Shown: positions 21,190 through 30,103, numbered from the stretch's first letter. The stretch: 43,855 bases of DNA from JBDSLU01 sp039916225 (GCA_039916225.1 JBDSLU010000466.1:1-43855); one strand, 5' to 3'. The notes: a model not told the origin generated them from the letters alone. A program made the numbers and translations.

Positions 21190-21650
21190 CATCGACGCCA
21201 TGCGCTCCGCTGATGGACCCTGGGGGTCACGCTCTTCGATTCACGCCTTGCCTATCGCGCGTTCGTCGATCTGATCGGCGAGGCCAGGCGGTCCGGCCGA
21301 TGCGCCTGCTCGCCTACTGCGTCATGCCCAACCACTCGCACTTCGTGCTGTGGCCTGAGACCGACGATGCCGTCGCGCGGTTCATCGGCTGGCTGTGGCT
21401 GAAGCACGCCAAGCGCTTCCATCGCTGGAACGGCATCGCCGGCCCGGTGTATCCGAAACGATATGAAGCAGTTAGCGTTCAGGCTGGGCCTGGCCTCTAT
21501 CGCCTGATTCGATACGTCGAGCGCAATCCCTGCGCAGCGCGCCTGGCGCCGACACCGGGCGCGTGGCAGTGGTCGACCGCATCGCGCGATTCGCCGATCC
21601 GCCTCTCCGAGTGGCCTGTGCCGCGGCCGCAGGATTTGGAGGGGCGCAGT
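21190..21650 (+). pseudogene. Decayed REP-associated tyrosine transposase (RAYT, Y1/IS200-like)
   Basis: The core MRLLAYCVMPNHSHFVLWPE (from 21300), with the HUH-type histidine pair in NHSHF, is diagnostic of RAYT Y1 transposases. YRLIRYVERNPCAARL and WQWSTASR follow, including the region of the catalytic Tyr. The upstream part (LFDSRLAYRAFVDLIGEARR, from 21232) is in another frame, so a one-base loss near 21296-21299 splits the gene. A stop (TGA at 21211) interrupts the frame before that, and the usual C-terminal 60-70 residues are missing. A live RAYT could mobilise or maintain REP palindromes; this copy cannot be expressed whole. Short dyad repeats lie at its 3' end. It sits between gltB and the DUF2269 gene. 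Confidence 0.8.
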
Positions 21651-21681
21651 TCTCGCCACACATCCCGGAGGGGCTGGGCAC

Positions 21682-21719
21682 ACTCCGGAGTCGTCCGAGT
21701 GAGGGACTCCGGAGTCGTC
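21682..21719. repeat. Two copies of ACTCCGGAGTCGTC, each with a palindromic core
   Basis: Copies at 21682-21695 and 21706-21719, 24 bp apart. Each contains the perfect palindrome ACTCCGGAGT. The second runs into the last codon-stop region of the DUF2269 gene (stop at 21718-21720). Position next to a RAYT remnant makes a REP-like element plausible. Confidence 0.65.
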
Positions 21720-22170
21720 AGGAGGGCTTGTGGACCATGAGGTAGATGACGACGAGGGACATCACGCTGAGGATGCCGCCGACGAGGGCGCCGCGCTTCG
21801 ACAGGGACTGGAACTCGGGGTCCGCGGGGCCGCGGGCCTCGAGGACGGCGATCTGCTTGCGCAGCGTCGGTCCGGCCAGGCCGAAGGCGAGGCCCATCGC
21901 GACGAGCAGCAGGGCCATCGAGACGTGCACCCAGCGCGTGCCGATGGGGATGCCGCTCATGTGGATCATCCCGTAGCCGGTGACGAACAGCAGCAGGAAG
22001 CCCGGGTTGGCGACGTAGTCGCCCATCACCTGGACGGTCTTCAGCGCGAACGTCAGCTCGGTCCGGCCGGCCTTGCGGGCGCGGCCGATGATCAGCCCGT
22101 AACTGGCGCTGAAGCCGACGGCGATGATGGCCAGGAGGATGTGGAGCGTCTTCAGCCAGAGATAGGGCAT
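21718..22170 (-). CDS. DUF2269-type integral membrane protein
   Basis: Membrane protein of 150 residues with four predicted helices: residues 2-27 (LWLKTLHILLAIIAVGFSASYG), about 52-70, 82-102 and 128-147. The N-terminal conserved His and Gly in KTLHILLAIIAVG and the pattern NPGFLLLFVTGYGM match the DUF2269 family, whose function is not known. The start at 22170 is supported by a CATAAT element 6 bp upstream and no SD, so a leaderless mRNA is likely. It lies 7 bp after the stop of the NAD-glutamate dehydrogenase gene on the same strand and may also be reached by read-through. A dyad repeat abuts its stop codon. Confidence 0.8.
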   Translation of the reverse strand: MPYLWLKTLHILLAIIAVGFSASYGLIIGRARKAGRTELTFALKTVQVMGDYVANPGFLLLFVTGYGMIHMSGIPIGTRWVHVSMALLLVAMGLAFGLAGPTLRKQIAVLEARGPADPEFQSLSKRGALVGGILSVMSLVVIYLMVHKPS

Positions 22171-22176
22171 CCGCGG

Positions 22177-22182
22177 ATTATG
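22177..22182 (-). promoter_or_regulatory. -10 element CATAAT overlapping the GDH stop codon
   Basis: On the minus strand CATAAT ends 6 bp before the ATG at 22170, and its internal TAA (22178-22180) is the stop codon of the upstream glutamate dehydrogenase gene. It predicts a leaderless transcript for the DUF2269 gene. Confidence 0.5.
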
Positions 22183-25100
22183 TCCCGGTCGGCTGCGGCG
22201 TCCGGCGCAGCAGCGTCTTGAGATCCGGCGTCCCGCCAGCCAGCACGTCGCGGACGGCCTGCTCGATCAGGCTCTCGACCGCCAGCAGCGCCTCGTATTC
22301 CTTCGGCGGCGTCAGACCGGCCGCGACCAGGCGGCCGCGGACCGTCGGTGCCTCAGACCCCGCGTCGACATTCAGGTAGGCCTGCATCACCGCACCGAGA
22401 TCGCCGTCGCTGCCGCCGGCGAGGGCCCACAGCAGCCGGATGCCGGCCTTGTTCACGATGTAGTTGACCGCTCCGGTGGCGATGATCTCGCGGCGCAGCG
22501 GATGGCGGTCGATCTGGCCATCGAAGCGTTGGCGAATCAGCGCCGGGAAGTAGCTGACCAGGAAGTGGCGGTTGGCCGCGTCGTCGGGCAGGCCGGTCTT
22601 CAGCACCCGGGCGTAGGCCCAGTTCTTCACGTGGCCCATCATCACGGCGAGCAGGGGCCGCGGGAGCCCACGCCCGCGCCCGGTGTTGGCCGTCAGCTCG
22701 TCGCGGGACGGCACGGCGTCGTCCTCGCGATGAATCACACCGGCCGAAGCCAGTTCCTGCACGAAGGCCACGTAGCTGTCGTAGGCCGCGGCGCTGCGCA
22801 GGCCGTCGAGGGTCAGCGCCAGGGCCTGCTGCTCGTTGTCGGCCAGCACCAGGTCGGACACGTTGTCGGTCATCGACCGCAGGAAGTCGTTGCGGGCGGC
22901 CCGGCTCTCGAGCTGCCCGGCGCGCAGCAGCACGTCGAGCAGGATCTTGATGTTGACCTCGTGATCCGACATGTCGACGCCGCCGGAGTTGTCGATGGCG
23001 TCGGTGTTCAGGTTGCCGCCCTGTTGCCAGAACTCGAGGCGAGCCCGTTGCGTCAGCCCGAGGTTGCCGCCTTCACCGATGACCCGCGCCCGCACCGCCG
23101 TGGCGTCGACGCGGACCCGGTCGTTCGACCGGTCGCCGACGTCCACGTCCTCCTCGGTCGACGCCTTGACGTAGGTGCCGATGCCGCCGTTGTAGAGCAG
23201 GTCGACCCGGGCCGAGAGGATGGCTCGCACCACTTCCTCGCCGCTCGGCGTCTCGTCGTCGAGACCGAGCAGCGCCCGCGCCTGCGGGCTGAGCGGCACT
23301 TCCTTGGCGGCGCGCTCGAAGACGCCGCCGCCTTCGCTGATCGCCGCCACGTCGTAGTCCTTCCACGTCGATCGCGGCAGCGCGAACAGGCGCGCCCGTT
23401 CGGCGAAGCTCTTCTCGGGGTCGGGGGACGGGTCGAGGAACAGGTGCTGATGGTTGAAGGCCGCGACCAGCCGCGTCTCCTTGCTGCGCAGCAGGCCGTT
23501 GCCGAACACGTCTCCCGCCATGTCGCCGATGCCGACGCAGGTGAACGGCTGCGTCTGGACGTCGATGCCAAGGTTGCGGAAGTGGTGCCGGACGCACTCC
23601 CAGGCGCCGCGCGCGGTGATCCCCTCGCGCTTGTGGTCGTAGCCGTTGCTGCCGCCCGAGGCGAACGCGTCGCCGAGCCAGAAGCCGTACTGCGCCGACA
23701 CCGAGTTGGCCGTGTCGGAGAGGTGGGCGGTGCCCTTGTCGGCGGCGACGACGAGGTAGGCGTCGTCGTCGTCGTGGCGGATCACGTCCGGCGGATGCAC
23801 GACCTCGCCCTGCACCAGGTTGTCGGTGACGTCGAGGAGGCCGGACACGAACTCGCGGTAGCGCTCGATCAGGTAGGTGTCCAGCGCCGGACGCGGCGGC
23901 AACTGGCCCTTCAGGACGAAGCCGCCCTTCGATCCGACCGGGACGATGATCGCGTTCTTGAGCTGCTGCGTCTTCATCAGCCCGAGGATCTCGGTGCGGA
24001 AGTCGTCCTGGCGATCGCTCCAGCGCAGGCCGCCGCGCGCGACCATGCCGCCGCGCAGGTGGATGCCTTCGAGCTTGCGCGAGTGGACGTAGATCTCGAA
24101 CAGCGGCCGCGGCGACGCCATGCCGTCGACCTTGCCGCTGGCGACCTTGATCGCCACGACCGGCCGTTCCGGCCGCTGATAGGCGTTGGTCCGCAGCGAC
24201 GCCAGGACCAGGTTCTCGAGGCCACGCAGGATCTCGTCGTCGAACAGGCTGGCCACGGCGTGCATCTCGCCGCGCAGCACCTCGTCGGCATGCTCGATGG
24301 CGCCTTCGCGCTTGCCCTGGAACGCTGGATCGAAGCGTGCCGCGAAGGCGCGATAGATGGCGGCGGCGGTCCCGCAGTTGCGCACCAGCACGCCGTTGAC
24401 CGTCTCGGCGTTCAGCACCGGCCGGATCTGCAGCAGGTGGTTGCGCAGCGTGCGCAGCACCTCGACCTCACGCCAGTCGAGGCCCTCGTGCAGGATCAGG
24501 CCGTTCAGCGGATCGTCGGTGGCGCGGCCTTCCTGGAGCGCGCGCAGCGCCCCGCACAGGCGGTCCTCGCCTTCAACCATCGCCGCGATGATGGTCGGCG
24601 ACGCGGCAATCTTCAGGCGCTCGAGCGCGATGGTGCGGCCATCGGGCAGCGCCAACGGGATCGAGAGTTCTTCCTGGACCGGCAGCGCGAGGTGCTCGAG
24701 GGTACGCAGCGTCGAGGTCAGGCCGAGCGGGCGCGGCGAGTAGATCGTCAACGTCGCCGAATCGGCCGTGTCGACGCGCACGTGCGTCTCGAGCTGCCCC
24801 TCGATGGTCTCGAGGCGGCGCAGATCCTCCGGCACGTCTTCCGCCCGCGTCGACTCGCGGTACATGCCGCTGCGCGACTCGCTGCGGATGTAGCGGGTGA
24901 AGAGACGGCGACCCTCGGCCGGGCCATAGGTCTGCTCGAGGGTGACGCCGACGCGATCCTCCCAGGTCGAGATGACGCGTTCGACGATGGCGTGAACCTG
25001 CGGCACGTCGATCGGATGCTCGAGCCCGCTTTGATCGAAGTAGAAGACGAGCAGGGCGACCACGCCCATGTCGGCCCAGGTGTTGAAAGCGATCGGGCCG

Positions 25101-26449
25101 AAGGCCTCGCCGAGCGCCGCCTTGAGGTTCTCCTCGACGCGGTGCGAATAGCGCAGATCCGAGAACGCCACCGACACCGTTTCGTAGCCCTGGCCGGTCC
25201 GGGTCGTCACCACGATCTCGGTGTCGCTCGACATGTAGACCATGCGATCGACCAGGATCTTCAGCGAAGCGACGTCGGTGTAGAGCAGCTCGCGCCGCGG
25301 GATGTGGTTGAACAGCGCGCGGGTCTCGCGGTAGGCGTGCGAGTTCTTCGACTCGCCGCACCGCTCGAGCAGCCAGACCAGCTTCTCGCGCATCAGCGGC
25401 ACGTCCTGCGGCTTGGCGGTCAGCGCGCCCTTGGCCAGCCGGCCGAGCAGCAGCGTGGCGGCCCAAAGGCTACCGTCCGGCGTCCACTCGCGGATGACGA
25501 CATCGTCGATCGGCTCGAGGTGGTGGATGGCCTGGGCGTTGGGACAGTAGTCGACGTCGATGACGCGCTCGTCGCCGGCGGTCGGCCGCAGGTGCGTCCG
25601 TTGCACCTCCATCAGGCCGGGGAAGACGACCGGCAGCAGCGTCGGATCCTTGAACACGCCGAGCGCGGTCGTCGAATCGGCGTGGGGCTGGCCGTCGGGG
25701 CCGAACGTGTAGCGCTCGACGCCGAGGATCACGTAGTTGTCGGCCATCAGCCAGTCGAGGAACGCGCGCGCGGCGTCAGCGTCCTGCGAGCCGCCGCGGC
25801 GATCGCGCAGGCGCGGCGCGAGCTCGGCGATGCCGCGGCGCATGGCGGGGAAGTCCTCGACCCCGAGGAAGACGGCCTTGAGCACCGAGAACACCTGATG
25901 CTCGATGCGGCGCAGGCGATCGCGGGCTTCGACCCGCTCGATGCGGAACTGGCAGTAGAGCTCGCGCGAGCCGTCTTCCTGCGGTCCGCCGATCCAGACG
26001 ACGCGCTCCCACTGCCGGCGCACGCTGAAGATCGGATGGATCGACGAGAAGACGCGCAGGCCTTCCTTCTGGAAGTAGTTCTTGAGGCTTTCGAAGACGA
26101 ACGGCGCGTCCGGCGAGTGGGTCTCGACGATCGTCACCTCGTGGGTCGATCCCTCGGCGCGGGCCTCGGCGTCCTCGGGGTTGCGGACGGTGACGTGGAG
26201 CCCGGGCAGCCCTTTGTACAGCTGGACGGCCGGTGGCATCGTGCGCGCGGCGAAGCGGAAGATGCCCGCCAGTCGGGCCGCGATCATCTCGGGCGACAGC
26301 CGCAGCGCCAGCGGGTCCGGCATGTCGCCGTAGACGACGGGCGCGAGCGCGAGCAGCAGGTCGCGATCGGCGTCAGGCGCGGTGCGGCCGACGTGATCGA
26401 GGATGCGGGCAAGCGTCGAGACCCGGCGTTGCGGGTCGGCGGTGATCAT
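22178..26449 (-). CDS. Large NAD-specific glutamate dehydrogenase
   Basis: Protein of 1,423 residues of the large (L-type) NAD-GDH family, which deaminates glutamate to 2-oxoglutarate and ammonia, a mainly catabolic reaction. The N-terminal third carries the ACT-like regulatory regions. The catalytic part is marked by GGLRWSDRQDDFRTEILGLM and KTQQLKNAIIVPVGSKGGF (around residues 800-845), containing the substrate-binding lysines. GIGDMAGDVFGNGLL and VIGEGGNLGLTQRAR give the nucleotide-binding half, and NSGGVDMSDHEVNIKILL is another family hallmark. Relatives in proteobacteria have about 1,600 residues; this one is shorter, mostly at the N-terminus. ATG 26449 is preceded by GGAGG at good spacing. 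It lies on the same strand as gltBD, beyond the transposase remnant. Confidence 0.95.
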   Translation of the reverse strand: MITADPQRRVSTLARILDHVGRTAPDADRDLLLALAPVVYGDMPDPLALRLSPEMIAARLAGIFRFAARTMPPAVQLYKGLPGLHVTVRNPEDAEARAEGSTHEVTIVETHSPDAPFVFESLKNYFQKEGLRVFSSIHPIFSVRRQWERVVWIGGPQEDGSRELYCQFRIERVEARDRLRRIEHQVFSVLKAVFLGVEDFPAMRRGIAELAPRLRDRRGGSQDADAARAFLDWLMADNYVILGVERYTFGPDGQPHADSTTALGVFKDPTLLPVVFPGLMEVQRTHLRPTAGDERVIDVDYCPNAQAIHHLEPIDDVVIREWTPDGSLWAATLLLGRLAKGALTAKPQDVPLMREKLVWLLERCGESKNSHAYRETRALFNHIPRRELLYTDVASLKILVDRMVYMSSDTEIVVTTRTGQGYETVSVAFSDLRYSHRVEENLKAALGEAFGPIAFNTWADMGVVALLVFYFDQSGLEHPIDVPQVHAIVERVISTWEDRVGVTLEQTYGPAEGRRLFTRYIRSESRSGMYRESTRAEDVPEDLRRLETIEGQLETHVRVDTADSATLTIYSPRPLGLTSTLRTLEHLALPVQEELSIPLALPDGRTIALERLKIAASPTIIAAMVEGEDRLCGALRALQEGRATDDPLNGLILHEGLDWREVEVLRTLRNHLLQIRPVLNAETVNGVLVRNCGTAAAIYRAFAARFDPAFQGKREGAIEHADEVLRGEMHAVASLFDDEILRGLENLVLASLRTNAYQRPERPVVAIKVASGKVDGMASPRPLFEIYVHSRKLEGIHLRGGMVARGGLRWSDRQDDFRTEILGLMKTQQLKNAIIVPVGSKGGFVLKGQLPPRPALDTYLIERYREFVSGLLDVTDNLVQGEVVHPPDVIRHDDDDAYLVVAADKGTAHLSDTANSVSAQYGFWLGDAFASGGSNGYDHKREGITARGAWECVRHHFRNLGIDVQTQPFTCVGIGDMAGDVFGNGLLRSKETRLVAAFNHQHLFLDPSPDPEKSFAERARLFALPRSTWKDYDVAAISEGGGVFERAAKEVPLSPQARALLGLDDETPSGEEVVRAILSARVDLLYNGGIGTYVKASTEEDVDVGDRSNDRVRVDATAVRARVIGEGGNLGLTQRARLEFWQQGGNLNTDAIDNSGGVDMSDHEVNIKILLDVLLRAGQLESRAARNDFLRSMTDNVSDLVLADNEQQALALTLDGLRSAAAYDSYVAFVQELASAGVIHREDDAVPSRDELTANTGRGRGLPRPLLAVMMGHVKNWAYARVLKTGLPDDAANRHFLVSYFPALIRQRFDGQIDRHPLRREIIATGAVNYIVNKAGIRLLWALAGGSDGDLGAVMQAYLNVDAGSEAPTVRGRLVAAGLTPPKEYEALLAVESLIEQAVRDVLAGGTPDLKTLLRRTPQPTGT

Positions 26450-26487
26450 GGCCCCTCCGGAGCGCCAAACGCGCGGCGCGGTTGTCC

Positions 26488-26497
26488 ACTGTATCCT
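26488..26497. promoter_or_regulatory. Overlapping divergent -10-like elements between GDH and rluA-type genes
   Basis: Read on the minus strand, 26488-26493 gives TACAGT, about 38 bp before the GDH ATG. Read forward, 26492-26497 gives TATCCT, about 59 bp before the pseudouridine synthase ATG. No convincing -35 boxes are seen, so this is a weak call. Confidence 0.3.
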
Positions 26498-26556
26498 GAA
26501 CGCTCGGGGCCGGTCCGCGTCAATCGCGGCGTCATGGGTGGGCCTCGACCACTGAC

Positions 26557-27689
26557 ATGCGGCGCGTCTTCGAAGTCAATCGCGGCGAGGTCCGGCAGCG
26601 GCTGGATCGGCTGCTCGTGGCGCGCCTGCCCGACGCGGCCCGGCTGTCGCGGACGCGGCTCGCGGCGTGGATCCGCGAGGGGCGCGTCGAGGTCGATGGC
26701 GTGCCGGCGACGCGGGCGTCGCAGCGCCTCCGCCTCGGCCAGGCGATCGCGCTCGACCTGCCGGAGTTCGAGCCGCGCCGGCATGTCGCCGAAGCCCGGC
26801 CGCTCGCGGTCCTCTATGAAGACGACGCGCTGCTGGCCGTCGACAAGCCGGCCGGCCTGGTCATGCATCCGACGCGCCGGTATCCAACCGGCACGCTGAT
26901 GAACGCGCTGCTCGCGCATCTGGCGCACCCGGGGAGCAGCGGGCGCGTCCACCTCGTCCACCGCCTCGATCGCGAGACGTCCGGCATCGTGCTGGTCGCC
27001 AAGTCGCCCGCCGTCCACGCGACGCTGGCCCGGGCGATGGCGCGGCGCGCCGTCCACAAGGATTACCTCGCGGTCGTCTACGGCACGCCGCGCGCCCCGC
27101 GCGACCGGATCGACCTGCGCATCCGCCGCGATCCGGAGACGCGGCGTCTGACGACGAGCCGCCACGACGGCCTCCTCGCCTCGACTGAGGTCGCACTTAT
27201 TGCAAGTTGCTCGGAGCAAGCTCCGAGCACGCTCCGAGCAAGCTCCGAGCACGGCGGGGTCGCGTTGTCGTTTCTGCGATGTCGGCTGATCACGGGACGG
27301 CTGCACCAGATCCGCGTGCATCTGGCCGGCGTGGGGCTGCCGATCGTCGGCGATCCGATCTACGGCGAGCCGCGGTGGAAGGGGCTCGCGGACGCCCGGC
27401 TGCGCGACGTGTGCGCGGCGTTCCCGCGCCAGGCCCTGCACGCGTGGCGCCTGACGTGTGCGCATCCGGTGACCGGCGCGCCGCTCGAGATCGTGGCGCC
27501 GCTGCCGGCGGACGTGTGGACGCTGGTCGAGGCCGCCGGCGTGGCCGATGCCCTCGACGAGCCGCGCCCGGCGTCGGCTCCCTTGTCGGCCGCCTCGCCG
27601 GCAGTGGCCGCGGCGCCAGTTCCGGTCGCGGGGGCCGGCGTCGCGGCGCCGGCGTCGCGGAGACCCGCGTGGTGCGTTCAGCTCACTAG
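26557..27689 (+). CDS. RluA/RluD family pseudouridine synthase, no stop codon at its expected end
   Basis: RNA pseudouridine synthase, cytoplasmic. Residues 12-70 form an S4 RNA-binding domain (VRQRLDRLLVARLPDAARLS). The catalytic Asp is D138 in VHRLDRETSGIVLVAKS, and LITGRLHQIRVHLAGVGLPI with GDPIYG gives the later RluA motifs. Residues about 217-232 are an insertion encoded by a 45-bp palindromic repeat, between two otherwise adjacent strands. Family similarity ends near residue 335 and an Ala/Pro-rich tail follows. In this frame no stop occurs until 30202-30204, which would give 1,215 residues by running antisense through the PQQ dehydrogenase gene. A TAG at 27687-27689 in the next frame suggests a one-base indel removed the true end; the end given here is that TAG. 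The gene may be functional, frameshifted or mis-sequenced. Confidence 0.7.
27207..27251. repeat. 45-bp palindromic repeat cluster inserted in frame in the rluA-type gene
   Basis: GCTCCGAGCA occurs at 27220-27229, 27231-27240 and 27242-27251 with an 11-bp period. Its reverse complement TGCTCGGAGC is at 27208-27217. The cluster spans 45 bp, a multiple of three, and adds about 15 residues (CSEQAPSTLRASSEH) without breaking the frame. The copies can form hairpins. Confidence 0.8.
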
Positions 27690-27753
27690 ATGGGCGTCCC
27701 GCTGGAGGCCTCGACGCGGTCGACGCCGATCGCCGCTGCCGTCTGTCTGCCCG

Positions 27754-29979
27754 CTACGGCAGCGCGAACGCCACGTAGGCGTCGCCGGACTTCGCGCCCC
27801 TGCCGCCGCCGGCGGCAATGACCACGTACTGTTTGCCGTTGACGGCGTAGACGGCCGGCGTGGCGTGGCCGCCAGCGGGCAGCGTCGCTTCCCACAGCGT
27901 CTTGCCGCTGGCCGCGTCGAAGGCGCGGATCTTCTCGTCCCTGGTCGCGCCGACGAAGACGAGTCCGCCCGCGGTCACGGCTGGCCCGCCGTAGTTCTCG
28001 GTTCCGGTCGGCTTGATCCCCCGCTTGGTCAGCTCGGGAAACTCGCCCAGCGGCACCTGCCACGCGATCGTGCCCTTGTTGAGATCGATGGCGTTGAGCG
28101 TGCCCCACGGTGGCTTCACCGCCGGGTAGCCCTCCGGATCGAGGAAGCGGTTGTAGCCGGTGTGGGCATACACCACGTCCTCGGTCGGATCGTTCTGGGT
28201 CCGCACCGGACGCCGCGTCTGCACGTCGTGGAACAGGAAGGCGATCAGCGCGTCGCGATCGGACGCGGGAATGACCTTGAACGATGGCATCTGGGCCCGC
28301 CCGTTCTCGATGATCGCGGCGACCGCGGAGCGCGACAGTCGGCTTTCGATGCCGTCGAGCGAGGGCACCGTGCGGAGCGGATCGCCCTGCCGGTTCTCGC
28401 CGTGACACGGGCCGCAGAACGCCTGATAGGTGCGGCGGCCGGTTCCCTCGCCGCCTGCGCCGGCCCTGCCCAGCTTCACCAGGCGCAGAATCCACGGCAT
28501 CTCGTTGGCGTTGACGTAGAACAGCCCGGATGTCTCGTCGTAGGCGGAGCCGCCCCACTCGGCGCCGCCGTCGAAGCCGGGGAACATGATCGTGCCCTGC
28601 GTGCTCGGCGGAGCCCAGGTGCTGCCGCGCTTCGCCGCCAGCCAGCGCTCGCGGACACTGGCCGTCGCGGCCGGCGACAGGTCGGTGATCTGATCCTCCG
28701 AGAAGAGCTGGCGCGAAAATGCGGGCGGCGTCGTCGGCACCGTTTGCGTCGCGGCGGCGACCTCGCCCTCGAGATCGGACGGCGGGACGACCTGCTCCTC
28801 CATCGGGAACAGCGGCGCCCCGGTTTCGCGGTCGAAGACGTAGACGCGGCCGGTCTTGGTGGCCTGCGCCACCGCGGGAATCGCGCGGCCGTCGCGCCGC
28901 ACCGTGACGAGGATGGGGGACTGCGGCAGGTCGCGGTCCCAGATGTCGTGGCGGACGAACTGGTAGTGCCAGACGTAGGCGCCGGTCTCGGCCTTCAGCA
29001 CCAGCAGGCTGTTGGCGTAGAGGTTGTCGCCTTTACGGTTGCCGCCCCAGAAGTCGAACGCCGCCGATCCCGTCGGCAGGAACACCAGGCCCCGCGCGCT
29101 GTCGACGGTCACGCCACTCCACGAGTTGGCGCCACCAACGCGCGTCCAGGCGTCCGCGGGCCAGGTGTCATGCCCCGGCTCGCCGGGCTGCGGAATGGTG
29201 TGGAACGTCCAGGCGATACGGCCGGTGCGCACGTCGTAGGCGCGGACGTAACCGGGCGCCGAAGGGCCGGGGCCTTCGCCGACGCGCGTGCCTTGGATCA
29301 GGAGGTTCTTGTAGATCGTGCCCGGTGTGTTGGCGACGACGTAGAGCGACTTGGCCCAGTCGCCGAGACCGGCGCGCAGGTCGACGCCACCCTTGCTGCC
29401 GAAGCTCGCGATCGGCTGGCCCGTCGCCGCGTCCAGCGCGAACAGCGTGTAGCCGGCGCCGACCAGGATGCGGGCGTCGCGGCCGTGCTCGTCCTCCCAG
29501 TAGACGACGCCGCGGTTGACGCCGAGACCGCTGGAGTCCGCGCCCGCCGTGAACGGATCGAACACCCACTTCGGCTGGCCGGTGGCGGCGTCCAGCGCGA
29601 ACACCTTGAGCTGCGGCGACGTGGCGTAGAGCACGCCGCGGACCACGATTGGGTTGCACTGGATCTGCGACCGACCGGGCCGCGCGTCCCCGGTGTGGTA
29701 GGTCCAGGCCACCTGCAGCGTGCCGACGTTCCGCGGGGTGATCTGATCGAGCGGCGACGACTGCGTGTGCGCGGCGTTGGCGCCGTGCGCGGCCCAGTCC
29801 ACGGTGGCCGGCATCGCACTCGTTGGTCCCGGCCCAGAGCCCTGGGTCGGGCCGGCGCTCGGGACGGGGCCTGGAAGCCGCGATACGAGGACGGCGGCTC
29901 CGGCGACGAGCGCGACGCATCCCGCCACAAGCGCCCTGCGGCCGACGCCGGCCGGCGCTTCAACTCCGTGCTGTGCCAT
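27754..29979 (-). CDS. PQQ-dependent dehydrogenase with internal cytochrome c domain
   Basis: Quinoprotein of 741 residues of the membrane-associated PQQ alcohol/glucose dehydrogenase family, passing electrons from a sugar or alcohol to the respiratory chain. An N-terminal hydrophobic segment contains VAGC (C21), so it may be a lipoprotein or use a membrane anchor. The eight-bladed propeller shows repeats such as VFALDAATGQPKWVFD, LFALDAATGQPIASFG and AFDAASGKTLWEATLP. A cytochrome c domain with a CGPCH haem site (around residues 520-524) and distal PSFKVIP Met region candidate (AQMPSF) interrupts the last blades. A TAGACT element lies 9 bp before the ATG. The gene is convergent with the rluA-type gene and divergent from the M28 lipoprotein gene. 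PQQ synthesis genes are not in the window. Confidence 0.93.
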   Translation of the reverse strand: MAQHGVEAPAGVGRRALVAGCVALVAGAAVLVSRLPGPVPSAGPTQGSGPGPTSAMPATVDWAAHGANAAHTQSSPLDQITPRNVGTLQVAWTYHTGDARPGRSQIQCNPIVVRGVLYATSPQLKVFALDAATGQPKWVFDPFTAGADSSGLGVNRGVVYWEDEHGRDARILVGAGYTLFALDAATGQPIASFGSKGGVDLRAGLGDWAKSLYVVANTPGTIYKNLLIQGTRVGEGPGPSAPGYVRAYDVRTGRIAWTFHTIPQPGEPGHDTWPADAWTRVGGANSWSGVTVDSARGLVFLPTGSAAFDFWGGNRKGDNLYANSLLVLKAETGAYVWHYQFVRHDIWDRDLPQSPILVTVRRDGRAIPAVAQATKTGRVYVFDRETGAPLFPMEEQVVPPSDLEGEVAAATQTVPTTPPAFSRQLFSEDQITDLSPAATASVRERWLAAKRGSTWAPPSTQGTIMFPGFDGGAEWGGSAYDETSGLFYVNANEMPWILRLVKLGRAGAGGEGTGRRTYQAFCGPCHGENRQGDPLRTVPSLDGIESRLSRSAVAAIIENGRAQMPSFKVIPASDRDALIAFLFHDVQTRRPVRTQNDPTEDVVYAHTGYNRFLDPEGYPAVKPPWGTLNAIDLNKGTIAWQVPLGEFPELTKRGIKPTGTENYGGPAVTAGGLVFVGATRDEKIRAFDAASGKTLWEATLPAGGHATPAVYAVNGKQYVVIAAGGGRGAKSGDAYVAFALP

Positions 29980-29988
29980 AGGGCCGCT

Positions 29989-29994
29989 AGTCTA
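29989..29994 (-). promoter_or_regulatory. -10 element TAGACT for the PQQ dehydrogenase gene
   Basis: On the minus strand TAGACT ends 9 bp before the ATG at 29979, so a leader of only 0-3 nt is expected. No SD is present in the gap. Confidence 0.4.
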
Positions 29995-30013
29995 TGCCAG
30001 CCTCCCGGTGGCC

Positions 30014-30045
30014 CCCGCCAGCCGCTCGGCGGCACCCGCCAGCCG
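30014..30045. repeat. Two CCCGCCAGCCG direct repeats 21 bp apart
   Basis: Copies at 30014-30024 and 30035-30045 in the divergent spacer between the PQQ dehydrogenase and M28 genes. Each is followed by CGGCGG, which can pair with its CCGCC. It may be an operator pair or GC-rich coincidence. Confidence 0.4.
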
Positions 30046-30103
30046 GCCGGCGGAAGCGGCGACCGAGCCAGGTACCGCAGGCCTGTGCGACACTTGAGAT
30101 CGC

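Noticed and set aside
22502..26899. 1,465-codon open frame on the plus strand
   Set aside because: It mirrors the NAD-glutamate dehydrogenase gene and has no domain; GC-rich DNA seldom produces stops on the opposite strand.
27207..27251. Tandem repeat as a frame-breaking insertion
   Set aside because: Its 45-bp span keeps the reading frame and downstream RluA motifs remain intact.
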